Below are positions 25,786 to 34,472 of a stretch of 64,000 nt of DNA, in pieces (position 1 is the stretch's first letter; every line of letters begins with the position of its first letter). Made by a program: the position numbers and the translations under genes. Under the pieces are notes generated by a model. The model had not been told where the DNA came from and ran no database searches. It was given only the letters and a program-made list of their open reading frames with translations. The stretch comes from CAZXFH01 sp964640055 (GTDB taxonomy: Bacteria > Fidelibacterota > UBA2242 > JAFGTP01): the NCBI GenBank assembly GCA_964640055.1, contig CAZXFH010000006.1, forward strand, positions 1-64,000. The letters are read 5' to 3'.

Positions 25786-28700
25786 ATGAAGCCGTTTATC
25801 CATTTGCATAACCATTCTGATTACAGTCTCCTGGATGGCGCTCAAACCGTGGAAAGTTTGATAAAGCGCACCAAAGCATTGAATATGCCAGCGGTAGCCT
25901 TGACTGAACATGGTAATCTTTTCAGTGCGATTCATTTTTACAAAGTAGCCCATGACCAAGGGATTAAACCCATTATTGGTAGCGAGGTATATTTCACCCC
26001 CGATCGTTTTGCGAAAAAAAGTAAACGCCGGGGCGGTTTGGGATATAATCACCTCTTATTATTGGCAATGAATTATGAAGGCTACCGTAATTTGGTTCGC
26101 CTGGTAAGCCTGGGATATACGGAGGGATTTTATTATCGCCCTCGTATTGATTGGGAACTACTGGAAAAATACAATAAAGGATTGATTGCTACTTCGGCTT
26201 GTATCAAAGGCGCGATCCAATCCGCTGCTTTGAAAGAAGATATGGCCACTGCGCGCCAAATAGCTCAGCGCCATGCCCAAATTTTCAATGATCGATTTTA
26301 TCTGGAGGTGCAGAATCACCAGTTGAAAGAGGAATTGATATGGCATGATATAGCCAAACAATTATCCCAAGAGCTGGGTCTGCCCCGAATCGCTACAAAT
26401 GATGCCCATTATGCCGAGAAGGACCATTGGAAGGCCCATGACGCGCATTTGTGCATCGGCACCGGAAAAGACCTGGCGGATCCCGACCGGATGAAGTATG
26501 ATCCGCCCCATTATTGGCTGAAAACCCAGGCAGAGATGCAGGCGCTGTTTCCCGGTGATGAAGAGGTTATTGAAAATACCTGGGCCATTGTGGAAAGATG
26601 TAATCTCTCATTGGAATTTGATCGGTACTATTTGCCACAATTCCCCATTCCTAAAGAAGAAAAAGATGTCACTCCCGATGACTATCTGTCCCAGCTGGTT
26701 TTCAAAGGTTTAGAGGAACGTTATCCGGAAATTACGGCTCAGATTAAAGCGCGGGCCGCGCATGAATTGTCTGTGATCCGGGATATGGGTTTTGCCGGCT
26801 ATTTCCTCATCGTACAGGATTTTGTGCGGTATGCCAAGGAAAGTGGTATTCCCGTTGGACCGGGCCGGGGATCTGCGGCCGGTAGTATTGTTTGCTATGC
26901 TACCGGTATTACAGATATCGACCCCTTGAAATATAATTTGATATTTGAACGATTTCTTAATCCGGAACGGATTAATATGCCGGATATCGATATTGATTTC
27001 TGTGATGAACGGCGGGGGAAGGTGATCGATTATATACGTCAAAAATACGGTCAGGAAAGCGTTTGCCATATCATTACCTTTGGAAAGATGAAAGCCAAAG
27101 CGGTGATCCGCGATGTGGGACGGGTAATGAATGTCCCGCTTTCCGAAGTAGATCGCATTGCCAAAATGGTACCCGAACGTCCGGGCGTATCTCTGCAGGA
27201 AGCCTTAAAAGAAAACTCTGATTTGAAACAGGCCTCGGAAGTCGATGACACCCATAAAAAGCTTTTTGAGATTTCCATGGTTTTGGAGGGGATGAACCGC
27301 CATGCGTCCACCCATGCGGCCGGAGTGGTCGTGGCACCGGGGAAATTGATCGATTATGTGCCCCTCTATAAACCGCGTGGTGGTGAAGTAACCACGCAAT
27401 ATGATATGAAGTGTGTGGAAGAGATCGGTCTGTTGAAGGTAGATTTCCTGGGGCTCCGTAATCTTTCGGTTATTGAAAAAACACTGCACCTGTTAAAAGA
27501 GCGGGATGTCGAGTTAGATATCGAGGACATTCCCGATCAGGATGAAAAAACCTTGGCGCTTTTTGGCCAGGGAAATACAATCGGGGTATTTCAATTTGAA
27601 TCTTCCGGAATGCGGGAATACCTAAAGAAATTACAACCCAGTTCCATTGAAGACCTGATTGCCATGAATGCCCTTTACCGACCGGGTCCTATGGATATGA
27701 TCGATGAATTTATTGCCCGCAAGCATGGCAAAGCCGAAATCAATTATTTACATCCCGATCTGAAACCTATTTTAAAGGATACTTACGGAATTATCGTCTA
27801 TCAGGAACAAGTTATGCAGATCGGTGCCAAAATCGCCGGGTTTTCCATGGGGAAAGCCGATCTTATGCGCCGCGCTATGGGCAAGAAAAAGGTTGGAATT
27901 CTGCAGGATCTGGAGAAAGAATTTATTCAAGGGGCTCAGGAAAAAGGCCTGGACAAAAAGGTCGCGGAAGAGATATATTCCTTGATTTTTAAATTTGCCA
28001 GCTATGGCTTCAATAAGAGCCACTCGGCGGCCTATGCGATTCTGGCTTACCGGATCGGATATTTGAAAGCCCACTATCCGATTGAATTTATGGCAGCCAA
28101 TCTGACCACAGAAATGAATAATAGTGACCGTGTAGCCATTTTATCAGCCGAAGTGGTCAATATGGATTCCGAGATCCTTCCTCCCGATGTCAATAAAAGT
28201 GATGTCTTTTTCACACCGGAGAAGGGCTCGATCCGGTTCGGATTGAATGCCATTAAAAATGTGGGTGAAAAAGCGGCCGAGAGTATCGTAAAAACCTGCC
28301 GGGAAGCGGGACCTTTTGATTCCTTTTTTGAATTTGTTATTGCGCTGGATCTTAAGAAGGTTAACCGTAAGGCGCTGGAGGGCCTGGTCCTGTCCGGCGC
28401 GATGGATAGCATGGAAGGCTCCCGGGCGCAGAAATTCCGTGCTATTGATCTTGCCGTGCGGCATGCCCAAAAGATTCAGGGAGAGCGGAATACCAACCAG
28501 GTAAGCCTCTTTGGTGGTAGCGGGGAGGAGGCTCAATCCGTTATTTTGGAACCACAACTGCCCGAAATCGATCCCTGGAGCGACGAGGAGCAGTGGGCCC
28601 GGGAAAAAGAGATGTTAGGTATGTACCTCTCCGGACACCCGTTGATGAAATATGCTTATGAGATCGAAACTTTTTCCAACTTTCATTTTGAAAAGCCCTT

Positions 28701-29217
28701 GCAGAAGTTAAATGGTAAAAAAGTTCAGTTGGGCGGATTGATCAGCGCAGTGCGATTACGCAACAATCGCCGCAATCAGCGATTTGCTTATTTTAATCTG
28801 CAAAGCCTGCAGGGCAGTGTCAGAGTTTTAACTTTTGCGAAGGTATATAAAAAATATTGGGAGCTTATCCGTGAAGACAATACCGTATTTGTAGAGGGGA
28901 AAGTAGATATAAAACCAGGCAGCGATCCGGTCATTTTATTAGATGATATTACTCCTTTAATGGGATTATCTGATCGTAAATCCAAACGGATACATATTCT
29001 GTTAGATAGTAAGGAGTTTTCTCAGGAGCAGTGTCGGGCTTTAAAAGAATTGATAAGTAAACACAAAGGAACTTGTGAATTAATGTTTCACATTTCCGAT
29101 CAGAATGGGTATAATAAAAAGGTGCGCTCCAAATCCATAAAAGTGTGCCCGGACAAAAAATTTATTACTGAATTTAAAAAGCACTATGGAAATAAGAGTA
29201 TTTGGGTGGAAACATGA
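25786..29217 (+). CDS. dnaE: DNA polymerase III subunit alpha
   Basis: Replicative polymerase of 1143 residues. The N-terminal PHP domain begins HLHNHSDYSLLDGAQ. The polymerase core has GPGRGSAAGSIVCYA and the catalytic acid motif PDIDIDFCDERRGKV. A helix-hairpin-helix region follows, and the C-terminus carries an OB fold (KKVQLGGLISAVRLR) and tau-binding region. The start ATG touches the stop of the preceding gene. It is DnaE1-like in length. Confidence 0.98.
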   Translation: MKPFIHLHNHSDYSLLDGAQTVESLIKRTKALNMPAVALTEHGNLFSAIHFYKVAHDQGIKPIIGSEVYFTPDRFAKKSKRRGGLGYNHLLLLAMNYEGYRNLVRLVSLGYTEGFYYRPRIDWELLEKYNKGLIATSACIKGAIQSAALKEDMATARQIAQRHAQIFNDRFYLEVQNHQLKEELIWHDIAKQLSQELGLPRIATNDAHYAEKDHWKAHDAHLCIGTGKDLADPDRMKYDPPHYWLKTQAEMQALFPGDEEVIENTWAIVERCNLSLEFDRYYLPQFPIPKEEKDVTPDDYLSQLVFKGLEERYPEITAQIKARAAHELSVIRDMGFAGYFLIVQDFVRYAKESGIPVGPGRGSAAGSIVCYATGITDIDPLKYNLIFERFLNPERINMPDIDIDFCDERRGKVIDYIRQKYGQESVCHIITFGKMKAKAVIRDVGRVMNVPLSEVDRIAKMVPERPGVSLQEALKENSDLKQASEVDDTHKKLFEISMVLEGMNRHASTHAAGVVVAPGKLIDYVPLYKPRGGEVTTQYDMKCVEEIGLLKVDFLGLRNLSVIEKTLHLLKERDVELDIEDIPDQDEKTLALFGQGNTIGVFQFESSGMREYLKKLQPSSIEDLIAMNALYRPGPMDMIDEFIARKHGKAEINYLHPDLKPILKDTYGIIVYQEQVMQIGAKIAGFSMGKADLMRRAMGKKKVGILQDLEKEFIQGAQEKGLDKKVAEEIYSLIFKFASYGFNKSHSAAYAILAYRIGYLKAHYPIEFMAANLTTEMNNSDRVAILSAEVVNMDSEILPPDVNKSDVFFTPEKGSIRFGLNAIKNVGEKAAESIVKTCREAGPFDSFFEFVIALDLKKVNRKALEGLVLSGAMDSMEGSRAQKFRAIDLAVRHAQKIQGERNTNQVSLFGGSGEEAQSVILEPQLPEIDPWSDEEQWAREKEMLGMYLSGHPLMKYAYEIETFSNFHFEKPLQKLNGKKVQLGGLISAVRLRNNRRNQRFAYFNLQSLQGSVRVLTFAKVYKKYWELIREDNTVFVEGKVDIKPGSDPVILLDDITPLMGLSDRKSKRIHILLDSKEFSQEQCRALKELISKHKGTCELMFHISDQNGYNKKVRSKSIKVCPDKKFITEFKKHYGNKSIWVET

Positions 29218-29669
29218 TCGCAGTTATTCAACGCAGCATTGATGCTATGGTTACCGTTGCCGACCAGACCACTGGTGAAATTAAATTCGGATTGGTGATT
29301 CTTGTGGGCATTTGTCAAAAAGATGATGAACAGGATGCCGAATATTTGGCAGAAAAAGTCGCCCATCTGCGAATTTTTGAGGATGGTGACGGCAAAATGA
29401 ACCGGTCAGTTTTGGAAGTCCACGGTAGCGCCTTGGTTATCTCGCAATTTACCCTGTGCGCAGATTGCCGTAAGGGTCGCCGGCCCAGCTTTAATAAAGC
29501 CGCACCCCCAGAAGAAGGGGAGCGGCTTTATAAATATTTTATGCAAGCCTTATCTGATCGGGGAATATCCATTGCCAGCGGTGATTTTGGTGCTATGATG
29601 CAAGTTCGTTTAACCAATGTCGGCCCGGTTACAATTGTACTGGACACCCGGCAAATGCGCGGTAAATAA
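29214..29669 (+). CDS. dtd: D-aminoacyl-tRNA deacylase
   Basis: Proofreading enzyme that removes D-amino acids and glycine from mischarged tRNA. The 151 residues carry MIAVIQRSIDAMVTV at the N-terminus, the ISQFTL active-site motif and the C-terminal NVGPVTIVLDT motif (cross-subunit Gly-Pro). A GTG at 29202 could extend it by four codons, but the ATG at 29214, overlapping the dnaE stop as ATGA, matches the family start. Confidence 0.96.
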   Translation: MIAVIQRSIDAMVTVADQTTGEIKFGLVILVGICQKDDEQDAEYLAEKVAHLRIFEDGDGKMNRSVLEVHGSALVISQFTLCADCRKGRRPSFNKAAPPEEGERLYKYFMQALSDRGISIASGDFGAMMQVRLTNVGPVTIVLDTRQMRGK

Positions 29670-29712
29670 TTACAACCCCCTATTTAAACCCTTAATTAGT
29701 GATGAGTATGTG

Positions 29713-30429
29713 ATGAAAAGTAAGGAGCCTGCTTATTATCGGCTGCCGATCAATGCCTGGCCGGCAGATGATCGGCCCCGTGAAAAGTTAATGGAATTGG
29801 GACCTTTTAAGCTGAGTGATACCGAATTGCTGGCAATTTTAATCCAGAGTGGTGTGGGTAATTTTTCTGCTATTGATGTGGCCCGACGGTTGCTTAAGCA
29901 GGCCGGTGGACTCGGCGCACTTTCGCATATGGATTATCACGATATCATCAAGTTAAAAATCCGGGGTATTGGTAAGGCCAAGGCCGTGATTATTACCGCT
30001 GCTATGCATATGGCCCAGCGTATCCAATCCGAGATCAAGAAACCGGTTGATAAAATTATTCGCTCTTCCGATGAAGTTGCCCAGATTTATGGACCTCGCC
30101 TGTGTAGTTTGAAAAAGGAAGTTTTTATGGCGGTGTTGCTGGCCAGTAATAACCGGATTATCAAGGATAAAATCATTACCGAAGGTACGATCAATGCCTC
30201 GGTGATCACTCCCCGGGAAGTATTTTATGAAGCCTTGGTTTCCTTAGCAGCCGCCATCATTTTAATTCACAACCATCCCTCGGGTAACACCTCACCCAGC
30301 CGGGAGGACATTAATATTACGCGCAAGATGGTTGCAACTGGCAAAGCCATGAGTATTCCGGTGTTGGATCATATTATTATTGCTGCTGATAATTATACCA
30401 GTTTTGCTGATAAAGGTCTTTTGTCATAA
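29713..30429 (+). CDS. radC: RadC/JAB-domain protein
   Basis: A 238-residue protein of the RadC family. It has a helix-hairpin-helix-like N-terminal part (RPREKLMELGPFKLSDTELLAIL, in two parts; GIGKAKAVII) and a C-terminal JAB/MPN metal-binding domain with IILIHNHPSGNTSPSREDI, where the HxH and Asp would bind zinc. The biological role remains unclear despite the old DNA-repair name. The frame is open from 29617 inside dtd, but the ATG at 29713 gives the usual N-terminus. Confidence 0.94.
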   Translation: MKSKEPAYYRLPINAWPADDRPREKLMELGPFKLSDTELLAILIQSGVGNFSAIDVARRLLKQAGGLGALSHMDYHDIIKLKIRGIGKAKAVIITAAMHMAQRIQSEIKKPVDKIIRSSDEVAQIYGPRLCSLKKEVFMAVLLASNNRIIKDKIITEGTINASVITPREVFYEALVSLAAAIILIHNHPSGNTSPSREDINITRKMVATGKAMSIPVLDHIIIAADNYTSFADKGLLS

Positions 30430-30484
30430 TCATAAATTATTTAATTTTAATCGCTATAATAAAAGATGCTGAAGGGGGCATTAC

Positions 30485-31936
30485 ATGAGTAATAATAATC
30501 AATATGATTTAATATTTAATTTAGATATTAAACCGGATAGTCCCTTATTTTCTATCCGTGTTCAGCAGCACCTGCAAAATGATCAGCTTGAGGAGGCTGC
30601 AGAAATTTGTAAAGCAGGTATCGCGCGCTATCCGGATATCGCTCTGGCTCACTATCTGTTTGGATTAATCATGCTCAAACAGGGAAAGACAGCAGAAGCA
30701 ATTGAGTTTTTTAAAAAATGTGTGAACCTTGATCCGGGATATCTGCAGGCCTATCACCAATTGGTAGCGCTGGGCGAAGAACATTTGAATAGGGAAGAGA
30801 TCATTCAATATTATGAATATATCAGCCAGTTGAATCCCTTTGACAAGCATGCCAAGGAAATGGCTCAGAATTATGATTCCCAGAAAAAACAAGAGGACTT
30901 AGCGGAAGCAGACGAAGTGCCATCCGCATCTGAATCAGCTGCGGGACAAGCTGAGGAAAGGAGGGCAAAAGAGCCGCCGGATAGGGGCGAATCTAAGGAA
31001 GAAAAAGAGGAGTTGGAAGAGGAAGCGGCCTATCCATCTATTGATCTGGAAGCAGAGGAGGAACCTGTAGAGGAAAAAACTGCCCCGGACGGCAAAGCAG
31101 AGCCGGCTGAGCCGGAAATAATTGAAAAAGCGGTGCAAGAAAAAGCAAAGCTTGAGGCCGGGGAGCCGGAAAAAGAAGCCGCTCCTCAAAAAGAAACCTC
31201 TTCTGAAACAGGGCGTGAGACGAGCCAAAAAAGTCCCAGTCAGCTGGATGAAATGTTTATGAAGCTGAAAAGTAAGCCTTTGGATGAAGTGCAAGAGGAG
31301 AATTGGGATTTTGTAATGGGGCCAAAGGGTAAAAAGAATACTGTTGAAGATCAAAAGAAGGCAGAAACACCCAAGGAAACTGAAGAAGAAAGTGCCAGTG
31401 CGGCAGAGCCGGAAGAAGAGCAGCCATCAAATCCAGAGGATGATAAAATCCCAAAAGCAACTGAAGATATGGATCGTAGTCAATTGGATGACGTGTTTGA
31501 TAAAATAAGGCAGGACGCCACCACAAAATTAAATGAAAAAGCCGGCCAGGTAAAGGCTGTCCCGAAAGCAGATCAAGAGGCTTCTGAACCAGATGATGAA
31601 AAGAAAACACCTCTGAAAATAAAAGTCGATGAATCTTCCTCATCAGAAGAAAGCAAGATGGGAGAAGCAAAAAACAAAGAAGATATCCTAGATAAAAAGA
31701 TCGCTGAAAAAGAAAAAGTGCTTAAAACGGAGAAAAGTAAAGAAGCCACAGAAAAAGTAGAATTGAAAATTCCGATTCCGACCATGACCTTTGTTGAAGT
31801 TCTGAAAAAACAAAAACTCTACGATCAAGCCCTGGAAATACTGGATGCCCTGGCAAAGAAATCTAAAGATAGTGACCGGATTTCCAAAAAACGTTCCGAA
31901 ATTCTGCAATTAAAGGCGCAAAGTGTAATGGATTAG
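30485..31936 (+). CDS. TPR protein with long acidic low-complexity linker
   Basis: A 483-residue cytoplasmic-looking protein. Residues about 29-127 form two to three TPR repeats. Residues about 135-420 are a Glu/Lys/Ala/Pro-rich disordered stretch. Within it the short motif SQLD-(E/D)-x-F-x-K-(L/I) occurs twice (starting at Ser252 and Ser332), probably a docking motif. The C-terminal 50 residues form another TPR-like hairpin (FVEVLKKQKLYDQALEIL). AGGGGG precedes the ATG and a terminator follows. The function is unknown; it looks like a scaffold. Confidence 0.8.
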   Translation: MSNNNQYDLIFNLDIKPDSPLFSIRVQQHLQNDQLEEAAEICKAGIARYPDIALAHYLFGLIMLKQGKTAEAIEFFKKCVNLDPGYLQAYHQLVALGEEHLNREEIIQYYEYISQLNPFDKHAKEMAQNYDSQKKQEDLAEADEVPSASESAAGQAEERRAKEPPDRGESKEEKEELEEEAAYPSIDLEAEEEPVEEKTAPDGKAEPAEPEIIEKAVQEKAKLEAGEPEKEAAPQKETSSETGRETSQKSPSQLDEMFMKLKSKPLDEVQEENWDFVMGPKGKKNTVEDQKKAETPKETEEESASAAEPEEEQPSNPEDDKIPKATEDMDRSQLDDVFDKIRQDATTKLNEKAGQVKAVPKADQEASEPDDEKKTPLKIKVDESSSSEESKMGEAKNKEDILDKKIAEKEKVLKTEKSKEATEKVELKIPIPTMTFVEVLKKQKLYDQALEILDALAKKSKDSDRISKKRSEILQLKAQSVMD

Positions 31937-31956
31937 TTGCTTATTAACAGATTAAT

Positions 31957-31989
31957 AAAAAAGTCCCGGTCAGCAACCGGGACTTTTTT
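31957..31989. terminator. Bidirectional rho-independent terminator
   Basis: AAAAAAGTCCCGGT, a 5-base loop, then ACCGGGACTTTTTT. The stem is perfect at 8 bp with an A-run on one side and a T-run on the other. It serves the TPR gene from the left and the osmC-like gene from the right. Confidence 0.93.
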
Positions 31990-32010
31990 ATTTTCCGTTA
32001 GGGAAATTTT

Positions 32011-32424
32011 TTAGTGCTCCAGGTGAATGTCGTAAGAAATATCAACAGTTGCTTTTAACATGGCGGTAACTGAACAGTATTTCTCCTGTGACAGCTGCAC
32101 CGCTTTTTTAATTTTATCTTCTTTCAGTTCATTTCCATAAAAATAGTATTTCAGATGGATGCGCGTAAATACTTTCGGGTGTTCTTCACTGCGTTCTGCT
32201 TTGAGGCTGATTTTAAAATCACGTAGCTTAACCCGCATTTTATTTAATAGAGAGATTACATCCATAGCTGAGCAACCGCCTAAGGCCATCAGGACCATTT
32301 CCATAGGGCGACTGGCGGCATCAGCCCCCTGAAACTTTTCAATAGAATCCATGACCATCCAGTGATTGGACGGACCCTTTGAAACTAGTGTTGTACCTTG
32401 AACTTGTTTAACGGACACTTCCAT
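32011..32424 (-). CDS. OsmC/Ohr family protein
   Basis: A 137-residue protein with the two cysteines of the OsmC fold, Cys51 (ALGGCSAMDVISLL) and Cys117 (QEKYCSVTAML). Members reduce organic or lipid hydroperoxides through this pair. Here it is the last gene of the sigma/anti-sigma cluster, in keeping with a role as an output of a redox response. GAGGAG lies just before the ATG, 2 bases after the DUF1858 stop. Confidence 0.92.
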   Translation of the reverse strand: MEVSVKQVQGTTLVSKGPSNHWMVMDSIEKFQGADAASRPMEMVLMALGGCSAMDVISLLNKMRVKLRDFKISLKAERSEEHPKVFTRIHLKYYFYGNELKEDKIKKAVQLSQEKYCSVTAMLKATVDISYDIHLEH

Positions 32425-32426
32425 GC

Positions 32427-32630
32427 TTACTCCTCTTCAACTAACAGATTCATTTTTTGAATAATTTCGTCACCATTGGAAAGTTTCTTTTCTTCAATTT
32501 GTTCCCCAAGTGTTCCCCAAATCGGCTCTCCGCAGGCAATACAAACAATGCCATATTCCCTGAGCGGTTTCACCAGCTGCGGATATTTAGTGACAATATC
32601 TTCAATACGAGTATCTTTATTGATTTTCAT
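32427..32630 (-). CDS. DUF1858 domain protein
   Basis: A 67-residue protein: MKINKDTRIEDIVTKYPQL, then the GIVCIACGEP block with a CxxC typical of DUF1858, and an acidic C-terminus. The family often appears fused to or beside redox and iron-sulfur proteins; the function is unknown. A longer in-frame extension to 32789 lies inside the anti-sigma gene and is rejected because the ATG at 32630 gives the standard domain start. It overlaps the region just after the anti-sigma stop. Confidence 0.82.
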   Translation of the reverse strand: MKINKDTRIEDIVTKYPQLVKPLREYGIVCIACGEPIWGTLGEQIEEKKLSNGDEIIQKMNLLVEEE

Positions 32631-32631
32631 T

Positions 32632-32919
32632 TTATTGAGTTGCGGATTTTTGATTATCTGAAGATTGTTTACTATCGGGTTTTTTGAGATCCAGCTTGAC
32701 AAATAGCTTGTCAGAAACGTTGCGGGGCATCTCATCGCAGGAATTGGCTTTTCGATATATTTCCACTGTCTTTTTGATTTTATCGACATATATGCGGCAA
32801 TTGGGGCAATGGTTCAGATGCTGTTTGAGTTCCTGACACGGTTCGGATTCATGGTCCAGACCGATATAGCTACAGACTCTGTTGAACATATCTTTATTTT
32901 TATGTTGTTGCTTGCTCAT
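32632..32919 (-). CDS. Soluble zinc-binding anti-sigma factor (RsrA/ChrR-like ZAS domain)
   Basis: A 95-residue protein with no membrane helix. It has the ZAS motif H34-x3-C38-x2-C41 (QHLNHCPNC), a further Cys28 six residues before the His, and Cys16 and Cys61. This spacing is close to that of redox-sensing RsrA of Streptomyces, where disulfide formation releases zinc and the sigma factor. The start overlaps the sigma stop as ATGA, so the two are translationally coupled. The redox role is inferred from the motif and from the flanking glutaredoxin and OsmC genes. Confidence 0.85.
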   Translation of the reverse strand: MSKQQHKNKDMFNRVCSYIGLDHESEPCQELKQHLNHCPNCRIYVDKIKKTVEIYRKANSCDEMPRNVSDKLFVKLDLKKPDSKQSSDNQKSATQ

Positions 32920-33503
32920 ACTAAGCCCTCTTGCTTAATATAACTTTCCAGCTTAGTCTTTAAAAAATTACGTGCCCGCATCAATCTGATCTTGGCATTA
33001 GCAATTGTAATTTGTAGAATATTTGCTGTCTCTTCAGTGGATAATTCATGCAAGTCGCGTAAAATGAAAACCGTGCGGTATTTTTCAGGCAATTCCTTAA
33101 GCGCCTGATCCAGTTTTTGACGGAAGTTTTTATTACTGATATGTTTAAAATCGAATTTTGGCCAGTGATGAACTTCATGGCCGTGGATACTTTCAAAATC
33201 GGGATTATCAACAGAGACATGGGTATATTTGCGGGGTTTTGACTGTAATTTGCGCAGACCCGTATTAATGGCAATGCGATACAACCAGGTATAAAAAGAT
33301 GATTGGCTCTTGAATTGCTGGATGTTTTTCACTACGGTTAGAAAGGTTTGTTGTAACATATCTTCTGCATCTTGTTCCTGCCCAAGTAAGCGGAGACCTA
33401 AGTGATAAATACGATTTTGATATTTCGTTACCAGGTGTGCCAAAGCATTACTGTCTCCTGCTTGTGCCCGGCGAACAATCTCTTTTTCTGAGTTTTCTTG
33501 CAT
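32916..33503 (-). CDS. ECF-type RNA polymerase sigma factor
   Basis: Sigma-70 family protein of 195 residues. Region 2 is seen as LVTKYQNRIYHLGLRLLGQEQDAEDMLQQTFL (in parts) with FYTWLYRIAINTGL. Region 4 is LPEKYRTVFILRDLHELSTEETANILQI followed by the recognition-helix area. No region 3 is present, as expected for ECF. The ATG at 33503 is preferred over an in-frame TTG at 33545. It presumably controls this cluster together with the anti-sigma factor encoded next. Confidence 0.93.
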   Translation of the reverse strand: MQENSEKEIVRRAQAGDSNALAHLVTKYQNRIYHLGLRLLGQEQDAEDMLQQTFLTVVKNIQQFKSQSSFYTWLYRIAINTGLRKLQSKPRKYTHVSVDNPDFESIHGHEVHHWPKFDFKHISNKNFRQKLDQALKELPEKYRTVFILRDLHELSTEETANILQITIANAKIRLMRARNFLKTKLESYIKQEGLV

Positions 33504-33624
33504 AACATTGGAAGTTATGTGCTGGCACGGAAAAATAAAACTCAATTTTCATATGGATTGATTTGCTCCGAATATCTGGCAACATATTGAATTATTGACC
33601 TCTTATCCAAGCTACGTATAATTC

Positions 33625-34272
33625 TTAATCAGTAAGGCTTTTTATGATTTTATCAATGACCATTTCATCGGGCACAGAGCCCTCTAGACTGTGCTTTTCA
33701 TTGATTATGGTTCGCGGCACCCCGCGCACGGAATATTTTTGGGCCAACTGGGGAAACTCAGTGGCTTCCACCATATCGGCCGTGATATTTTTATTAGCCA
33801 TTGTCAGCCGGTGGGCGGTTCTGACAGCCGACGGACAATAGGGGCAAGTGGGAGTAACAAAAACCTGCAGGTGCACATCTTTGTCAATATTTTTGATCTT
33901 TGAGAGTTGATCTTTAGTAAAACCATGCTGGCTCTTGGAAATATCCATAATGTCTTCCAGTAGCGAGGTAAACTCATAGCCGGACGGAATTCCGAAAAAT
34001 CGGATGCGGGTATCCTGGCCGGATTCGTCCACCAGAACAATGGCGGGAATTTTATCGACTTCGTATTGTGCAGCCATATCCTTATCTGTCTCCAGATTAT
34101 ATACTGCCAGTGAGAGTTGTTCAGATAGTGCGACCAGTTCTTCCAGCAGCTCCCGGGTTTCCCGGCAATACTGACATTCGAATTGCTGTGTAAAAAGGAC
34201 CAATTTCACCGCTTTTTGTAGATCCTGTAACTCATTGTTTACGAACTCTTTGTCTTCTTCATTTAAGAACAT
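33625..34272 (-). CDS. Protein disulfide oxidoreductase (glutaredoxin-like, two thioredoxin folds)
   Basis: A 215-residue protein with tandem thioredoxin folds: Cys33-x-x-Cys36 (ECQYCRE) in the first and Cys143-x-x-Cys146 (TCPYCPS) in the second. Each is followed by the cis-Pro segment (KIPAIV, GVPRTI). This is the PDO family typical of thermophiles and many anaerobes, which reduces or isomerises disulfides in the cytoplasm with a thioredoxin reductase. GGAGG lies upstream of the ATG. It is the first gene before the sigma factor, 121 bases away. Confidence 0.93.
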   Translation of the reverse strand: MFLNEEDKEFVNNELQDLQKAVKLVLFTQQFECQYCRETRELLEELVALSEQLSLAVYNLETDKDMAAQYEVDKIPAIVLVDESGQDTRIRFFGIPSGYEFTSLLEDIMDISKSQHGFTKDQLSKIKNIDKDVHLQVFVTPTCPYCPSAVRTAHRLTMANKNITADMVEATEFPQLAQKYSVRGVPRTIINEKHSLEGSVPDEMVIDKIIKSLTD

Positions 34273-34472
34273 ATATTCTATCCTCCTGTTTATTTCATTT
34301 AGATAGGATAAAACAGTTGAGGTTACACCGCTGTGCGGTTTTATTAAGCAAGGAGTCAGATGAATAGATTCTGATAAAAATATTGGTGTGGACCAGACTT
34401 GAAATACTTGTGTTTGGGTGGGCCTTGCTATTAGACCACTGCAAAAGGGTTGTTATCATCTACTCTGGGAGG

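Noticed and set aside
30935..31785. Several long - strand frames opposite the TPR gene
   Set aside because: They are mirror frames of the Glu/Lys-rich repeat codons and give Phe/Leu/Ser-rich nonsense.
34326..34341. ACCGC-TGT-GCGGT hairpin followed by TTTT on the + strand
   Set aside because: Both flanking genes are on the - strand, where no T-run follows, so a terminator would have no transcript to end.
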